Shown: positions 17,121 to 24,683 of the stretch, in pieces
Layout of the letters: the number at the start of each line of letters is the position of its first letter
Position numbering within the stretch: position 1 is the stretch's first letter
Origin: a virus
Reading direction: 5' to 3' (one strand)
Virus record (IMG/VR): IMGVR_UViG_3300032116_000552
Span: 1-38,785 of that record
DNA: 38,785 nt
Position numbers and translations under genes: made by a program
Notes under the pieces: model-generated
What the model was told of the DNA's origin: nothing
The model's input: only the letters and a program-made list of their open reading frames with translations
Database searches by the model: none

Positions 17121-17128
17121 GTAGTTAT
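17121..17128 (+). promoter_or_regulatory. Late octamer variant GTAGTTAT
   Basis: 28 bases before ATG 17157, with AGAGG as ribosome binding site. One mismatch from the best form, at the variable first position. Confidence 0.55.
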
Positions 17129-17156
17129 TGACTACATACACAAGAGGTATCAACAG

Positions 17157-18035
17157 ATGAAACAGAAGAAGTCGGCCAACAAGCTCGTTCAAGACGGCAA
17201 GCTCAGAGCTGCCAAAGGTTTTGAGCCTGTGCTTGTTGAAGCCAAGAAACTATCTAGAGTGCTAGCTGAAAGCAAGACAGCCAAGCCAGAAGCTATGTTG
17301 GCCGCCAGCAGAAAGTCTTTGAAGCTGCTCAGGGAGTACAACAAGCTTACCAACAGGTACGTGGGTTATCTCATTCTGGAGTTCTATTCTCCAGAGGAGA
17401 AAGAAAAGGTCATGGCGTTCGGCAAGGCGATTGCTGAAGTGTTCAAGGCCAACAGAGACAACGTCTTGGGAAGATATCTGAAGGGCCTCCAGCTCGGTCA
17501 AGCTATGCAAGCCATGAGGGACATTGATGGTATCTCTTCGAAAGAGCAGGGAGCACAGGGGGGCACTGGCGCTCTTACATCCGACAGACAAGGCAAGATG
17601 GACCTTATCGCTGATGTGCTTGCTGGAGCCACAAGGTTCTTCACAGGCTATCAAGCTTTGTTCGGTTCAGAACAGTCCGCAGAAGCTCTGAAGAAGGCAG
17701 CAACATCGAAGGGTGGAATGTTTGCTAAGCTTCGTGGCAAGGATTTGAAGGGCATTGTAGCATCGGCGTTCAAGGGCCTAGACATCGATCCAGGTATTCT
17801 TGCTTCTGAGATTGCTGAAGACCCATCGCTTGTTGATCGGAACTTGGCCGTTCAAGCCAGAGTGTTCTCTGCCCTTGAAGGTGTCCCAGAGATGGCCGCC
17901 ATGGCTCGTAAAGGGCTCAAGAAGTCAGTTGGACAGATGCTAGCAGGAATCATCGGTGGTGCTTCGTATGCACCCGCAAGCCGCTCTGGCTTCGGAATGT
18001 CCGAAGCTAGCAAACCCAGCAACGGCAAGAAGTGA
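17157..18035 (+). CDS. Unknown late protein, helical, probably structural
   Basis: A 292-residue, Lys/Ala-rich, mostly helical protein of unknown function. It starts with a strongly basic stretch (MKQKKSANKLVQDGKLRAAK) and has a central DGISSKEQGAQGGTGALTS linker and a Gly/Ser/Pro-rich tail. No signal peptide or membrane segment is clear. It carries a late octamer and a good ribosome binding site, so it is expressed with virion genes. The next gene follows after seven bases. It could be a tail, tape-measure-associated or internal head protein; the sequence alone does not decide. Confidence 0.6.
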   Translation: MKQKKSANKLVQDGKLRAAKGFEPVLVEAKKLSRVLAESKTAKPEAMLAASRKSLKLLREYNKLTNRYVGYLILEFYSPEEKEKVMAFGKAIAEVFKANRDNVLGRYLKGLQLGQAMQAMRDIDGISSKEQGAQGGTGALTSDRQGKMDLIADVLAGATRFFTGYQALFGSEQSAEALKKAATSKGGMFAKLRGKDLKGIVASAFKGLDIDPGILASEIAEDPSLVDRNLAVQARVFSALEGVPEMAAMARKGLKKSVGQMLAGIIGGASYAPASRSGFGMSEASKPSNGKK

Positions 18036-18042
18036 TATCACC

Positions 18043-18369
18043 ATGACAACAGTCAAGAAAATCACAGGAGTTGAGCTGCAGAAGCTTGTGCGTTCCATCG
18101 TGAAAGAAAGCATGGACGCTACGATGCTTACAGCTGGAGAGGATGGTAAGCTTCGTGCTTACTTGAAGAAGGTAGAGTCGTTGATGAACGAGACCTTCGA
18201 GAAGGCTGACAAGCTGGCTGAAGAGGGTGAGGCTCTTATTGTGGAGAACTATCTCAGCAACCCCACAGCAGCAGAACGAAAGCGTGTTGTCATGACAATG
18301 ATTGGTTATCTACGTCAGGTCAGAAACAACATGGGAGACATTCTCAAGCTCAAGAAGCTTGTGGGCTGA
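18043..18369 (+). CDS. Unknown late helical protein
   Basis: A 108-residue, mostly helical, charged protein (VELQKLVRSIVKESMD, KKVESLMNETFEKADKLAEE). Its start seven bases after the upstream stop suggests co-transcription with the 292-residue protein. The open frame extends back into the previous gene, but ATG 18043 is the natural start. There is no strong Shine-Dalgarno sequence, so coupling to the upstream gene is likely. Small helical partners of this sort often act as chaperones or minor virion proteins; this is a guess only. It converges with the membrane protein gene on the minus strand. Confidence 0.6.
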   Translation: MTTVKKITGVELQKLVRSIVKESMDATMLTAGEDGKLRAYLKKVESLMNETFEKADKLAEEGEALIVENYLSNPTAAERKRVVMTMIGYLRQVRNNMGDILKLKKLVG

Positions 18370-18389
18370 TTGTTGCACAAACCTTCAGT

Positions 18390-18779
18390 CTAGTTGACTG
18401 ATTGTGTGTCGTCGCCCTTGTCCCGAGCACTAACCTTGAGAGCAAGGTTTTCAATGTAGTCAACAAGCCGTCCAGCAAGACCCTTGACTTGGTGCTCCCC
18501 TTTTATTTTCAACTTGTCGACTACGCTCTCTCCACGGGCGACCGCACCACTTGCAAGTCCATGACCAACGGTGTAAGAAAGCAAGTGTATCACAAGAACC
18601 AAGTACGCAACCTTCGAAAAGGTTATGTGTGCCGTGCTTGGCAGAAAGGTCAACTGGATAAGGTGCAGCATGAGGGACACATAGAGCCAACTGGCCAAGT
18701 CCTTCACTGCATGAACTATGCCGATGATGAGTAGGGACTGCTTGAGGGCTGCTTTATCTTTTTCTTCTGGGTTTGCCAT
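18390..18779 (-). CDS. Membrane protein with two or three transmembrane segments
   Basis: A 129-residue protein with hydrophobic segments LLIIGIVHAV, LYVSLMLHLIQLTFL and VAYLVLVIHLLSYTVGHGL, then a charged tail of about 45 residues. It is isolated on the minus strand between plus-strand late genes, close to the lysis genes. The open frame reaches ATG 18815 (12 more residues). I prefer ATG 18779 because TATTGT stands six bases upstream, as at other leaderless starts here, although the -35 is poor. Neither start has a Shine-Dalgarno site. Possible roles are an antiholin or a superinfection-exclusion protein; neither is shown. Confidence 0.6.
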   Translation of the reverse strand: MANPEEKDKAALKQSLLIIGIVHAVKDLASWLYVSLMLHLIQLTFLPSTAHITFSKVAYLVLVIHLLSYTVGHGLASGAVARGESVVDKLKIKGEHQVKGLAGRLVDYIENLALKVSARDKGDDTQSVN

Positions 18780-18828
18780 GGCTCTACAATAGCGTTCGGA
18801 TAAAGACAAACCCATGAGTTTTTGACTA

Positions 18829-18836
18829 GTAGTTAT
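18829..18836 (+). promoter_or_regulatory. Late octamer GTAGTTAT five bases before a start codon
   Basis: The octamer ends five bases before ATG 18842 (GCCAT between). With T4-like spacing the transcript would begin exactly at the ATG. Confidence 0.55.
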
Positions 18837-18841
18837 GCCAT

Positions 18842-19135
18842 ATGAGCAGGACGAAGCGTTCAGCAGCCCAGGGCGAGTTGTTTGTTGTTGAGAATAAGCC
18901 TGGAATGGACGGCGTGGTTGTTGGACAGCTCTACAAGCTCTCCGATATATGGCAGCTATCTCATAGAACCATGGGAAAGCCGTTCCTTGTGCTGAGCATC
19001 GAGCGGGACTACAAGGTGTCGATGTTCAGAAGGGAATCACAAACGCATGTGTGTGCATGCACGATTCTGAACGTTGAAGGCGCTGTGGTAACGATTCTGT
19101 GCTGTCCTGGCGATCTTGTGCCTGTTGAGACGTAG
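18842..19135 (+). CDS. Small PGxLYR-family-like protein
   Basis: A 97-residue beta-rich protein. It shares a layout with many small proteins of the early cluster: a V-x-GQLYKL strand near residue 27, a hydrophobic PFLVLSIE strand, a D/N-x-EG turn near residue 83 (ILNVEGAVVTILCC), and a C-terminal V-x-T ending. I infer an SH3-like or small-barrel fold of unknown function. It is probably leaderless, since ATG is five bases from a late octamer. The 19146 gene downstream is a second member, so the family occurs in both early and late units. Confidence 0.55.
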   Translation: MSRTKRSAAQGELFVVENKPGMDGVVVGQLYKLSDIWQLSHRTMGKPFLVLSIERDYKVSMFRRESQTHVCACTILNVEGAVVTILCCPGDLVPVET

Positions 19136-19145
19136 GAGAAGGTAT

Positions 19146-19529
19146 ATGTCCTTGAGTGTGCATCGACACTTGATACCGGGAGTCCTCTACAGAGTCATGT
19201 ACGTGGGTCAACCGAAACATGTGTGTGAAGGGGCTAGATGCACGATTCCAGGATGTTTCGGTTGGCCTCTTCACAAGCAGATATACGTAAGCAAGACGCT
19301 TGGTGACGATATCGATGACCTGGGCTTTACCCTTGATGATGGTTCCTGCCTTGTGTTCTTGTCGGCTGAGAGCTTGGTAAGGACATACGTCGGACACTGG
19401 TCCATGGACCTTGAAGACATAGACGCTTGCTATGAAAGAGAGACCGTCGTATACTTCAGGTTCTTGTACCAGGACACGTTCATCTACATCCGAGAAACAG
19501 AAAGTTGTGAATATGTACGTATCCAGTAG
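19146..19529 (+). CDS. PGxLYR-family protein
   Basis: A 127-residue protein. LIPGVLYRVMYVG near the N-terminus matches the family motif of the early cluster (PGKLYRYVG in the gene ending at 27437). Later segments KQIYVSK, DDGSCLVFLSAE and a Tyr/Phe-rich strand block follow. The open frame starts at 19116, but ATG 19146 has a GGAGAAGG site just upstream and fits the motif position. It lies 10 bases behind the 18842 gene and overlaps the 39-residue membrane protein gene at its end. Function unknown. Confidence 0.6.
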   Translation: MSLSVHRHLIPGVLYRVMYVGQPKHVCEGARCTIPGCFGWPLHKQIYVSKTLGDDIDDLGFTLDDGSCLVFLSAESLVRTYVGHWSMDLEDIDACYERETVVYFRFLYQDTFIYIRETESCEYVRIQ

Positions 19530-19632
19530 CATCCACGCCATTTATTCGGCTAGCACCATAGTTGTTCTTACCATGGTTCTGGCTCTTGTCATATGGGCAG
19601 AGTACAGAGCGTTAGGAAAGAAGAGCGTATAA
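19513..19632 (+). CDS. Small single-pass membrane protein (possible holin-type)
   Basis: A 39-residue protein with one strong hydrophobic helix (STIVVLTMVLALVIWAEY) and a basic end (RALGKKSV). ATG 19513 lies inside the end of the previous gene (17 bases overlap), and the stop is four bases before the endolysin gene. Small membrane proteins just upstream of an endolysin are often holins, antiholins or release proteins. The ribosome binding site is weak. A longer frame from 19432 would add a Ser/Thr/Arg-rich shadow sequence and is less likely. Confidence 0.5.
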   Translation: MYVSSSIHAIYSASTIVVLTMVLALVIWAEYRALGKKSV

Positions 19633-19636
19633 CACC

Positions 19637-20422
19637 ATGCCAGAACTTACCGATGCAGAACTAGCCAACCATCCTGTTCCTTCGTGGCTTGACCTGTCCA
19701 CAGAAATCAAGACACCTGGACAACCAGAAGCTTACAAGAAGCTTGGCAACAATCCCAAGGCGGCAAGGTTCATTGCCTACTGCATGGGTCAACTCCTGAA
19801 CAACGGGCTTGTTGATACACCAGAGCAAGCCTTCGAAGTCGTTGGAAACTTGATAGCTGAAACAGGTTGGGGTAGGTCATGGAACGGCTGGAACTTCGGT
19901 GGCTGGAAATGTGTTGAAGCATGGGCCAAGGCTTACAAAAAGAAGAACGGCGTCGGAGCTCCATGGTTTCGTGCTAGAGGACATGTGAAGAGCGGAGATA
20001 CACCTGTAGTCTTTTATAGAGGGTTCTCTAGTGGCAGCGAGTTCATCGAACAGTGGATTGCTAAGTTCGTGCCCGTCGAAGGCACTGTTGCCCCCACAGA
20101 GCGCTATTACAAGACAGGCAAAGCATTCTGGGCCGGTGGTGACTGGTTCAGAGAACTGTGCCTGTCGGGCTACAAGGGTGCTGTCACCCAGAAAGCCCCA
20201 GACAAGTCCGTTCAGGCTCATGTTGCTATTGTAAAGAGAGCGAAAGTCATGTACGCACAGTGGTCACTTGGCCTAACAGCTGATGGCATGTGGGGCAAGC
20301 AGTCAAAAGAAGCGGCAAAACAACGCATGCTCACGCTCGATCCCGTCACTGGTTTCTTGACCGCAGGAAGCCTCGAACAGCTAGTGTTGAATTCCGTCAG
20401 GCAAACACCAACTCAGCTGTGA
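19637..20422 (+). CDS. Endolysin: lysozyme/glucosaminidase-like domain plus peptidoglycan-binding domain
   Basis: A 261-residue protein. Residues 70-91 carry GNLIAETGWGRSWNGWNFGG; the E-T-G-W-G...N-x-G-G pattern is that of lysozyme-like muramidases and glucosaminidases, with Glu75 the likely catalytic acid. A second aromatic block (GFSSGSEFIEQW) fits the same fold. The C-terminal ~50 residues (LTADGMWGKQSKEAAKQ) match a peptidoglycan-binding repeat. No signal peptide is seen, so export would need a holin. The 39-residue membrane protein just upstream fits that. It could instead be a tail-associated lysozyme. An amidase-type endolysin lies at 35063, so the phage carries two wall enzymes in this window. 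Confidence 0.75.
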   Translation: MPELTDAELANHPVPSWLDLSTEIKTPGQPEAYKKLGNNPKAARFIAYCMGQLLNNGLVDTPEQAFEVVGNLIAETGWGRSWNGWNFGGWKCVEAWAKAYKKKNGVGAPWFRARGHVKSGDTPVVFYRGFSSGSEFIEQWIAKFVPVEGTVAPTERYYKTGKAFWAGGDWFRELCLSGYKGAVTQKAPDKSVQAHVAIVKRAKVMYAQWSLGLTADGMWGKQSKEAAKQRMLTLDPVTGFLTAGSLEQLVLNSVRQTPTQL

Positions 20423-20426
20423 GCCA

Positions 20427-20434
20427 CTAGTTAT
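20427..20434 (+). promoter_or_regulatory. Late promoter octamer CTAGTTAT
   Basis: A perfect octamer ending 12 bases before ATG 20447, with a C/A-rich stretch and no Shine-Dalgarno site between. It is immediately behind the endolysin stop. Confidence 0.6.
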
Positions 20435-20446
20435 TTCACACACACC

Positions 20447-20749
20447 ATGGCAATACACAAACAACTACTACACGAGATGAAGGCCCCAGCGGAGATTCTA
20501 GAGGAAGCTGCAGCTGCAAACACATACGTCAAGCACTATCCAGCTTTCTATAGACGAAACGATGTGCAAGACGACTTCGTGTCCATCTCAAGGTTCTTGA
20601 GAATGATGCTTCCGGAAGCCAAACTCTTGTCCCAACATGTTGGCCCCAACATCTCGACAATGAGATTTGACGTGTCTCAGAGCAAGGAAGTTGTTCTAGA
20701 ACAGCTGCTTGCAAAGCACGGCTACGTCAAGTACAGAAAAACCAAGTGA
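20447..20749 (+). CDS. Unknown late protein
   Basis: A 100-residue protein I do not recognise. The first half is helical and acidic (LHEMKAPAEILEEAAAANTYVK), the second has SISRFLRMMLPEAKLL and a basic end. It is preceded by a perfect late octamer 12 bases from the ATG without a ribosome binding site, so translation probably starts on a very short leader. No membrane segment or metal motif is seen. It lies in a late unit of its own between the endolysin and a Gln-rich protein gene. Confidence 0.55.
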   Translation: MAIHKQLLHEMKAPAEILEEAAAANTYVKHYPAFYRRNDVQDDFVSISRFLRMMLPEAKLLSQHVGPNISTMRFDVSQSKEVVLEQLLAKHGYVKYRKTK

Positions 20750-20769
20750 AGCATGCTTGTGTGCTATGT

Positions 20770-20777
20770 GTAGTTAG
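20770..20777 (+). promoter_or_regulatory. Late octamer variant GTAGTTAG
   Basis: 35 bases before ATG 20813, with AAGGT as ribosome binding site. Two mismatches from CTAGTTAT, so weaker than most. Confidence 0.4.
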
Positions 20778-20812
20778 AGTTATACTCCTCTACAACACAT
20801 AAGGTACACATC

Positions 20813-21754
20813 ATGACAACCCAGAAACTCAAGACCAGACAAGCTCTCATCGAAGAGCGCTTTGGTCGTGCAAGACAAGGAAGTGTTCAACAAAACACTG
20901 CCGCCACAATCAACGACCCTTACATCAAGAGCATCGTTGAGAAGTATCAGCATGCTCCTCATTATGGGCCTGCCCATGCCAATGGTTCAACGGACCCCAG
21001 GGTTGCAAGCAACACAGAGATTGAAGTTGACATGGCCATGCTTCAACAAGCAATCATGAGGAAGCAGCAAGAGTTCCAGAGCCAGACGGGAGCCAGCTTG
21101 ACAGCTGACGAAGCCCTAGGCTCCGTTCCTCCTCAGTTTCGAGCAGCTGCAGCCTCCATCGCTTCAGGACAGTTCGCTTCGAACAACTCCATGAAACCTG
21201 CGCAACCAACACAACCCTTTCTCCCTGGAACGGGTCAGCGCCAAGATTCAATGCCGCAAGCCATGCAACAAACTGCTCCTCTCCCCGGCATGCCTCAACC
21301 ACACCAGCAAGCACAACAGTCTAGACAAGTCCAACTCAAGGAAGGGTTCACTGTCTACCACGTTGTTCAGCAAGGATTCGGAAGTGGTCTTGCTCTTGTG
21401 AAGCCCGTTGGCTCCGTTTCAAGACAGCTAGCAGAACAGATTCTGATTATGCAGTCCATGGTTGACGCTTATGTGGTTCACCCACACCAACAGTCCATCA
21501 ACCTTCAAGAAGCAGAACGAAACAAAGTCAAGATGTTCTCTATCGCTGTGCCTCCCATGATATCCCCATACCCGCTGCTGGTCGAACAAGCAGCCATCGT
21601 GGCTGGGGGACAACAACCCCAACAAAATGGAAGGCAGCTCATCACAGACTCCAGAGCGTATAGGCAACCGCAACCCCAGCGACCACAGCCTCAACATGTC
21701 GAAGCAAGGCCCAACCAACCCGGAATGCTTCGAGAAACACCTTGGAGAAGATGA
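20813..21754 (+). CDS. Gln/Pro-rich late protein, probably structural
   Basis: A 313-residue protein. The N-terminal third is charged and helical. A central linker (about residues 125-175) and the C-terminal ~50 residues are very rich in Gln, Pro and Met and look disordered. Between them a globular domain (EGFTVYHVVQQGFGSGLALVK, then ISPYPLLVEQ) is seen. I do not recognise it. The stop overlaps the next start (ATGA), so the two products are probably made together and may interact. Late octamer upstream; a virion or assembly protein is the likeliest class. Confidence 0.6.
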   Translation: MTTQKLKTRQALIEERFGRARQGSVQQNTAATINDPYIKSIVEKYQHAPHYGPAHANGSTDPRVASNTEIEVDMAMLQQAIMRKQQEFQSQTGASLTADEALGSVPPQFRAAAASIASGQFASNNSMKPAQPTQPFLPGTGQRQDSMPQAMQQTAPLPGMPQPHQQAQQSRQVQLKEGFTVYHVVQQGFGSGLALVKPVGSVSRQLAEQILIMQSMVDAYVVHPHQQSINLQEAERNKVKMFSIAVPPMISPYPLLVEQAAIVAGGQQPQQNGRQLITDSRAYRQPQPQRPQPQHVEARPNQPGMLRETPWRR

Positions 21755-22416
21755 AGGCCGTCGTCGCAAACCAGCCCATAGCCGTTGGCATCGAAGACCA
21801 AGAACTAGTGCAGCTCTTGGAACAAGTCGACACGTCAACTTCGAAGGTCGTTGTAAGAATAACAGACGACCAAGGATATGGCATATGTCTTCCTGGCGCC
21901 ATCCATGAACAAGCTATCGTGTTCTGTATCCCTGAACCCCTGTGCTTGCTCGTCCCAGAACAACCTTATACCCTAAAAGCTGTTTTGGAGATTGGTGACG
22001 GCCAGCAACTTCCTCTCCTAGAACATACTGTTGCTCTCTCAGGAAGGGGGCAAGAGAGGCAGGAAACGGTTTCAACGGAAGAAGATAGCCTCGATGTTGA
22101 TGAAGCCTTGGATAAGGCTTATAGACATGTTCAGAATGAACAACAGCTAGCTGTTCCGGAAGACGTGCTTGAAGAGATTATGAGCGTGTCAACGGCATCG
22201 GCTGAACCGAAGGTGACACGGCAACAAGTTGTTCCTGTTTATCAACCAGAAGAGTTGATTGAGATGGTGGAACAGGACATTGAAGCTGCAAAGCAGAAAC
22301 AGGCAGAAGCTCGTAAAAGAGCCCTGCCTGTTGTTCCCCCCGTTATCCCTCTAAGTTCGACAGCTCAGACAATCAAGGTGAAGTTGAAACAAGCCTTGAA
22401 GGCAGCGCTGGGTTAG
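21751..22416 (+). CDS. Unknown late protein coupled to the Gln-rich protein
   Basis: A 221-residue protein. N-terminal ~95 residues form a beta-rich domain (SKVVVRITDDQGYGICLPG, PYTLKAVLEIGDGQQ); the rest is acidic and helical (DVDEALDKAYRHVQNEQQ, EELIEMVEQDIEAAKQKQAEA), ending in a basic helix. ATG 21751 overlaps the upstream stop (ATGA), with GGAG close upstream; the frame itself extends to TTG 21742. It is the last gene of the late unit and converges tail to tail with the minus-strand early cluster, two bases away. Function unknown. Confidence 0.6.
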   Translation: MKAVVANQPIAVGIEDQELVQLLEQVDTSTSKVVVRITDDQGYGICLPGAIHEQAIVFCIPEPLCLLVPEQPYTLKAVLEIGDGQQLPLLEHTVALSGRGQERQETVSTEEDSLDVDEALDKAYRHVQNEQQLAVPEDVLEEIMSVSTASAEPKVTRQQVVPVYQPEELIEMVEQDIEAAKQKQAEARKRALPVVPPVIPLSSTAQTIKVKLKQALKAALG

Positions 22417-22418
22417 GG

Positions 22419-22868
22419 CTAGCGAACAAATGTTTCCGTGATGGTGACGAAATGAAAGTCTCTGCTGTAAATCGTCGGCGAATCTCTTCTGGGTGGAGAT
22501 ACGTCAACCCTCCTATATGTGACGTTGGTAGGCACGCCATATACGAAGCAGCCCGCATTTCTGGCCACATCAAGAGTGATTCGTAGTGATGCTGAAGTTA
22601 TTCTTAGAGTGTCCTGGTAGTTGAGTGGGCTGTCACAATAAACATGTGACCTGACACCACACTCTTCTCCACAAGCCGTCAAGTCAAATGTTCGTTCCGG
22701 GCAGCCCTCGAATGTCGCCGCTACGCTATCGTTGCCAACCAACCGGACCTCAACCCAAGGTGTTTCTTGAAGACTAGTTGTTCTCTCGAACGATGGTGGA
22801 GGCATGCCCACGCAAGCCATGAGACAAAGGGCCATGGACGACAGTGCAACCAACTTGAGAATTCTCAC
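22419..22868 (-). CDS. Predicted small lipoprotein
   Basis: A 149-residue protein. From GTG 22868 it starts VRILKLVALSSMALCLMAC: a short basic n-region, a hydrophobic core and an LMAC lipobox, so it is probably lipidated on the Cys and exported to the envelope. The mature part has two Cys pairs (TACGEECG, and single Cys further on) that could form disulfides. The open frame reaches TTG 22928, overlapping the upstream gene by eight bases, which is the alternative start. It is the last gene of the minus-strand early cluster. Envelope lipoproteins made early by phages often block superinfection; that role is only an inference. Confidence 0.6.
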   Translation of the reverse strand: MRILKLVALSSMALCLMACVGMPPPSFERTTSLQETPWVEVRLVGNDSVAATFEGCPERTFDLTACGEECGVRSHVYCDSPLNYQDTLRITSASLRITLDVARNAGCFVYGVPTNVTYRRVDVSPPRRDSPTIYSRDFHFVTITETFVR

Positions 22869-22920
22869 GATTCTTAGCTTTCTTGACGGGTTTGTGAACG
22901 ATGTATGCCTATCGATACTT

Positions 22921-23634
22921 TCAATCAACCTCGATCATGCTGGCATCCGTCAGCTGCTCAGCATGCACAGCCGTGTCGAACTGGAACACGTTCTTGTTCG
23001 TCAAGCCATGAAGGGTCATCAGAAGTCGATCGTTCTCGTACGTGAACTCAGCCACCGACCACTCACCGGTAAAGTCACCGGTCTTCGTGGCCAGCTTCAA
23101 CTTGAGTCCAGGATTCTCCTGGCACAGCGGACCGAGAATGCTGGCAACCTTCTTGCCAATCTCAATCGTACGTGAAGCTCGGGCAGAAGTCGTTGCTTGA
23201 CGCTTGGTCTCTCGCTTCTGCTTGGGCTGCTTGGGCGTTGGTGGCGTGGCTTCTGTCGGAGTCGTAGCAGTCGTGGTCGCCTCGGGTCGAGCGTTCTTCC
23301 TGCGACGAGTTCCGGTTGCGCTCTCGGTCTTGCCTTCGTCATAGGTGATGCCTCCAACCGTGAAGCTCTCGATGTACTCCGACACAGCCGTGCCAAGAAG
23401 ACGCTCTCCCGTGTTGCTGGAGTTACGAGTCCCAGGAAGAACCTGAAGGACCGCACCAGTGGTGAGATTCGTCGCCTCGATCACTCTCGAACCGCCTCGC
23501 CCCCTTCCCATCTTGTTCACGTCAATTCGATAGTGGCCGCTGTACTGGTCGAATCCAGAAGTGAACTTGATGTCAACCTCCGTGCCAACCAGCGCAGAAG
23601 ACTCTAGAACCGAATGCAGAATCGCCTTATCCAT
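22921..23634 (-). CDS. Unknown early protein with two similar domains and a basic linker
   Basis: A 237-residue protein. Residues about 15-70 and 170-225 look alike: a D/K-x-K-F/L strand, then a Y/F-S/T-G-x-Y/W turn, then an x-x-L-T-T/N-x-x-V-x-Q-V/F strand. This points to an internal duplication. Between them lies a Thr/Pro/Lys/Arg-rich linker (about 105-150), likely disordered and possibly nucleic-acid binding. It may start from its own weak promoter (TTGAGT upstream) or be read from the 23974 unit; GGAG lies 15 bases before the ATG. Function unknown. Confidence 0.6.
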   Translation of the reverse strand: MDKAILHSVLESSALVGTEVDIKFTSGFDQYSGHYRIDVNKMGRGRGGSRVIEATNLTTGAVLQVLPGTRNSSNTGERLLGTAVSEYIESFTVGGITYDEGKTESATGTRRRKNARPEATTTATTPTEATPPTPKQPKQKRETKRQATTSARASRTIEIGKKVASILGPLCQENPGLKLKLATKTGDFTGEWSVAEFTYENDRLLMTLHGLTNKNVFQFDTAVHAEQLTDASMIEVD

Positions 23635-23695
23635 GTGTACCGTTACTCTCCGTGTATATGTTTTTGTTGTGGGTGTTGAAACTCAACCGCTGGTA

Positions 23696-23974
23696 TCAGT
23701 CACCAACAGTGTAGACTTGCTTGTATCGAACGTGTCTTGGAGGCTCCGCTCCAACCGTAACGTCATGAACCTCTGTGTCGTTGACCCAGCACTTCGTGCC
23801 GAACAGCTTGAAGTACGCCGAACCGTCAGGAGCACGCATCGACTTGCTGATCCTCACCAGCGCGCCTTGCTCAAACCGAGCATCCAACGCCTCAGAGTTC
23901 ACTGCCTTACTCAACACCGCTGAGCCAATGACAACCTCCGCTGGCTTCTGTGCCCGTCTCGCTCTCTTCATCAT
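23696..23974 (-). CDS. Unknown small early protein
   Basis: A 92-residue basic-start protein (MMKRARRAQKPAEV). The middle, FEQGALVRISKSMRAPDGSAYFKLFG, has an SH3-like strand pattern similar to that of neighbouring small proteins. ATG 23974 stands six bases after the -10 TAGAGT of a TTGATA-N17 promoter, so the mRNA is probably leaderless; the second ATG is the next codon. No ribosome binding site is visible. It begins its own transcription unit at the left end of the early cluster. Confidence 0.65.
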   Translation of the reverse strand: MMKRARRAQKPAEVVIGSAVLSKAVNSEALDARFEQGALVRISKSMRAPDGSAYFKLFGTKCWVNDTEVHDVTVGAEPPRHVRYKQVYTVGD

Positions 23975-23980
23975 GTTTCT

Positions 23981-24009
23981 ACTCTATCAGAACCCTTGTG
24001 CAATATCAA
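23981..24009 (-). promoter_or_regulatory. Early promoter TTGATA-N17-TAGAGT
   Basis: On the minus strand: -35 at 24009-24004, 17-base spacer, -10 at 23986-23981, then six bases to ATG 23974. Typical of the set. Confidence 0.6.
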
Positions 24010-24036
24010 AGGGTTTATCGTTTTCTTGACCGTTAT

Positions 24037-24597
24037 TCAGCACTCGAACGTATACGTGCGAACCGCAACAACGTTCATAAGCTCGTCGGAAGTGAACGTA
24101 CGCTCGAAAGAGCCGTACTTGAACGAATCCGCCTTGAAGGTAGCCATCCAATGCACAAGACGGCCCGAATATTCGATCTTTCTCACAGAAACCACGTCGG
24201 CAGAGTGAACGTCATCCGTATACGGGCTCGAAACCTCCACACGATCGCCAGCCTTCAGCTCGGAAACATGCCGCCTCTCCTGAACGGGAATGTGTGGGTT
24301 GCAAAGCTCCAGAAGCTCAACCAAATCGTCGTTGTGCTTGCCACCGAAGACAGCCGAAAGCCGGAAGCTAAATCCCTGGGTGCAATATGCCTGAAGTGCC
24401 GGTCTGCACTGCACCGCAGTGATACACACACCAGCAGCGACCAACGCCGCATCCTTCACAGCGGAAGGCTCAATGCCATCAAGAACAGCCTGAAGTCGTG
24501 CAAGCTCAGCGCTGTAGTTGGCAACGCTCCAGTTCGAGGGCACGAAGAACGACTTGACAAGGTTCTTCTGCCCGTCAGTAAAAGTGCTGAGATCCAT
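24037..24597 (-). CDS. Unknown early protein
   Basis: A 186-residue protein. The first half is helical (TFTDGQKNLVKSFFV, YSAELARLQAVLDGI, DAALVAAGVCIT) with three Cys; the second half is beta-rich (ELKAGDRVEVSSPYTDD, VSVRKIEYSGRLVHW, VVAVRTYTFEC) and suggests a small barrel. I do not recognise it. AAGGA lies five bases upstream of the ATG. A TTGCAA-N17-CATAAT promoter is 26 bases upstream, so this is one of the few early leaders with a normal ribosome binding site. Confidence 0.65.
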   Translation of the reverse strand: MDLSTFTDGQKNLVKSFFVPSNWSVANYSAELARLQAVLDGIEPSAVKDAALVAAGVCITAVQCRPALQAYCTQGFSFRLSAVFGGKHNDDLVELLELCNPHIPVQERRHVSELKAGDRVEVSSPYTDDVHSADVVSVRKIEYSGRLVHWMATFKADSFKYGSFERTFTSDELMNVVAVRTYTFEC

Positions 24598-24623
24598 ATT
24601 CCTTCGTCTCTCTTTCTATAACC

Positions 24624-24652
24624 ATTATGCCAGTTGAGGGTCGTTATTGCAA
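24624..24652 (-). promoter_or_regulatory. Early promoter TTGCAA-N17-CATAAT
   Basis: Minus strand: -35 at 24652-24647, -10 at 24629-24624. Directly upstream is AGAATAATCG, shared with the promoter at 28455 and nearly with that at 25608, perhaps an UP-like or activator site. Confidence 0.65.
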
Positions 24653-24683
24653 CGATTATTCTACTTGGGAATTCTCAGGGGTT

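Noticed and set aside
18385-18401. TCAGTC/GACTGA hairpin between convergent genes as a terminator
   Set aside because: Only six base pairs and no T run on either strand; left out of the feature list.
23950-24621. Long plus-strand frames through the early cluster (23950-24621, 24627-25109, 27956-28564, 28660-29328)
   Set aside because: They run antisense to compact minus-strand genes that have promoters, stop-start overlaps and family motifs. The plus-strand products lack such support.
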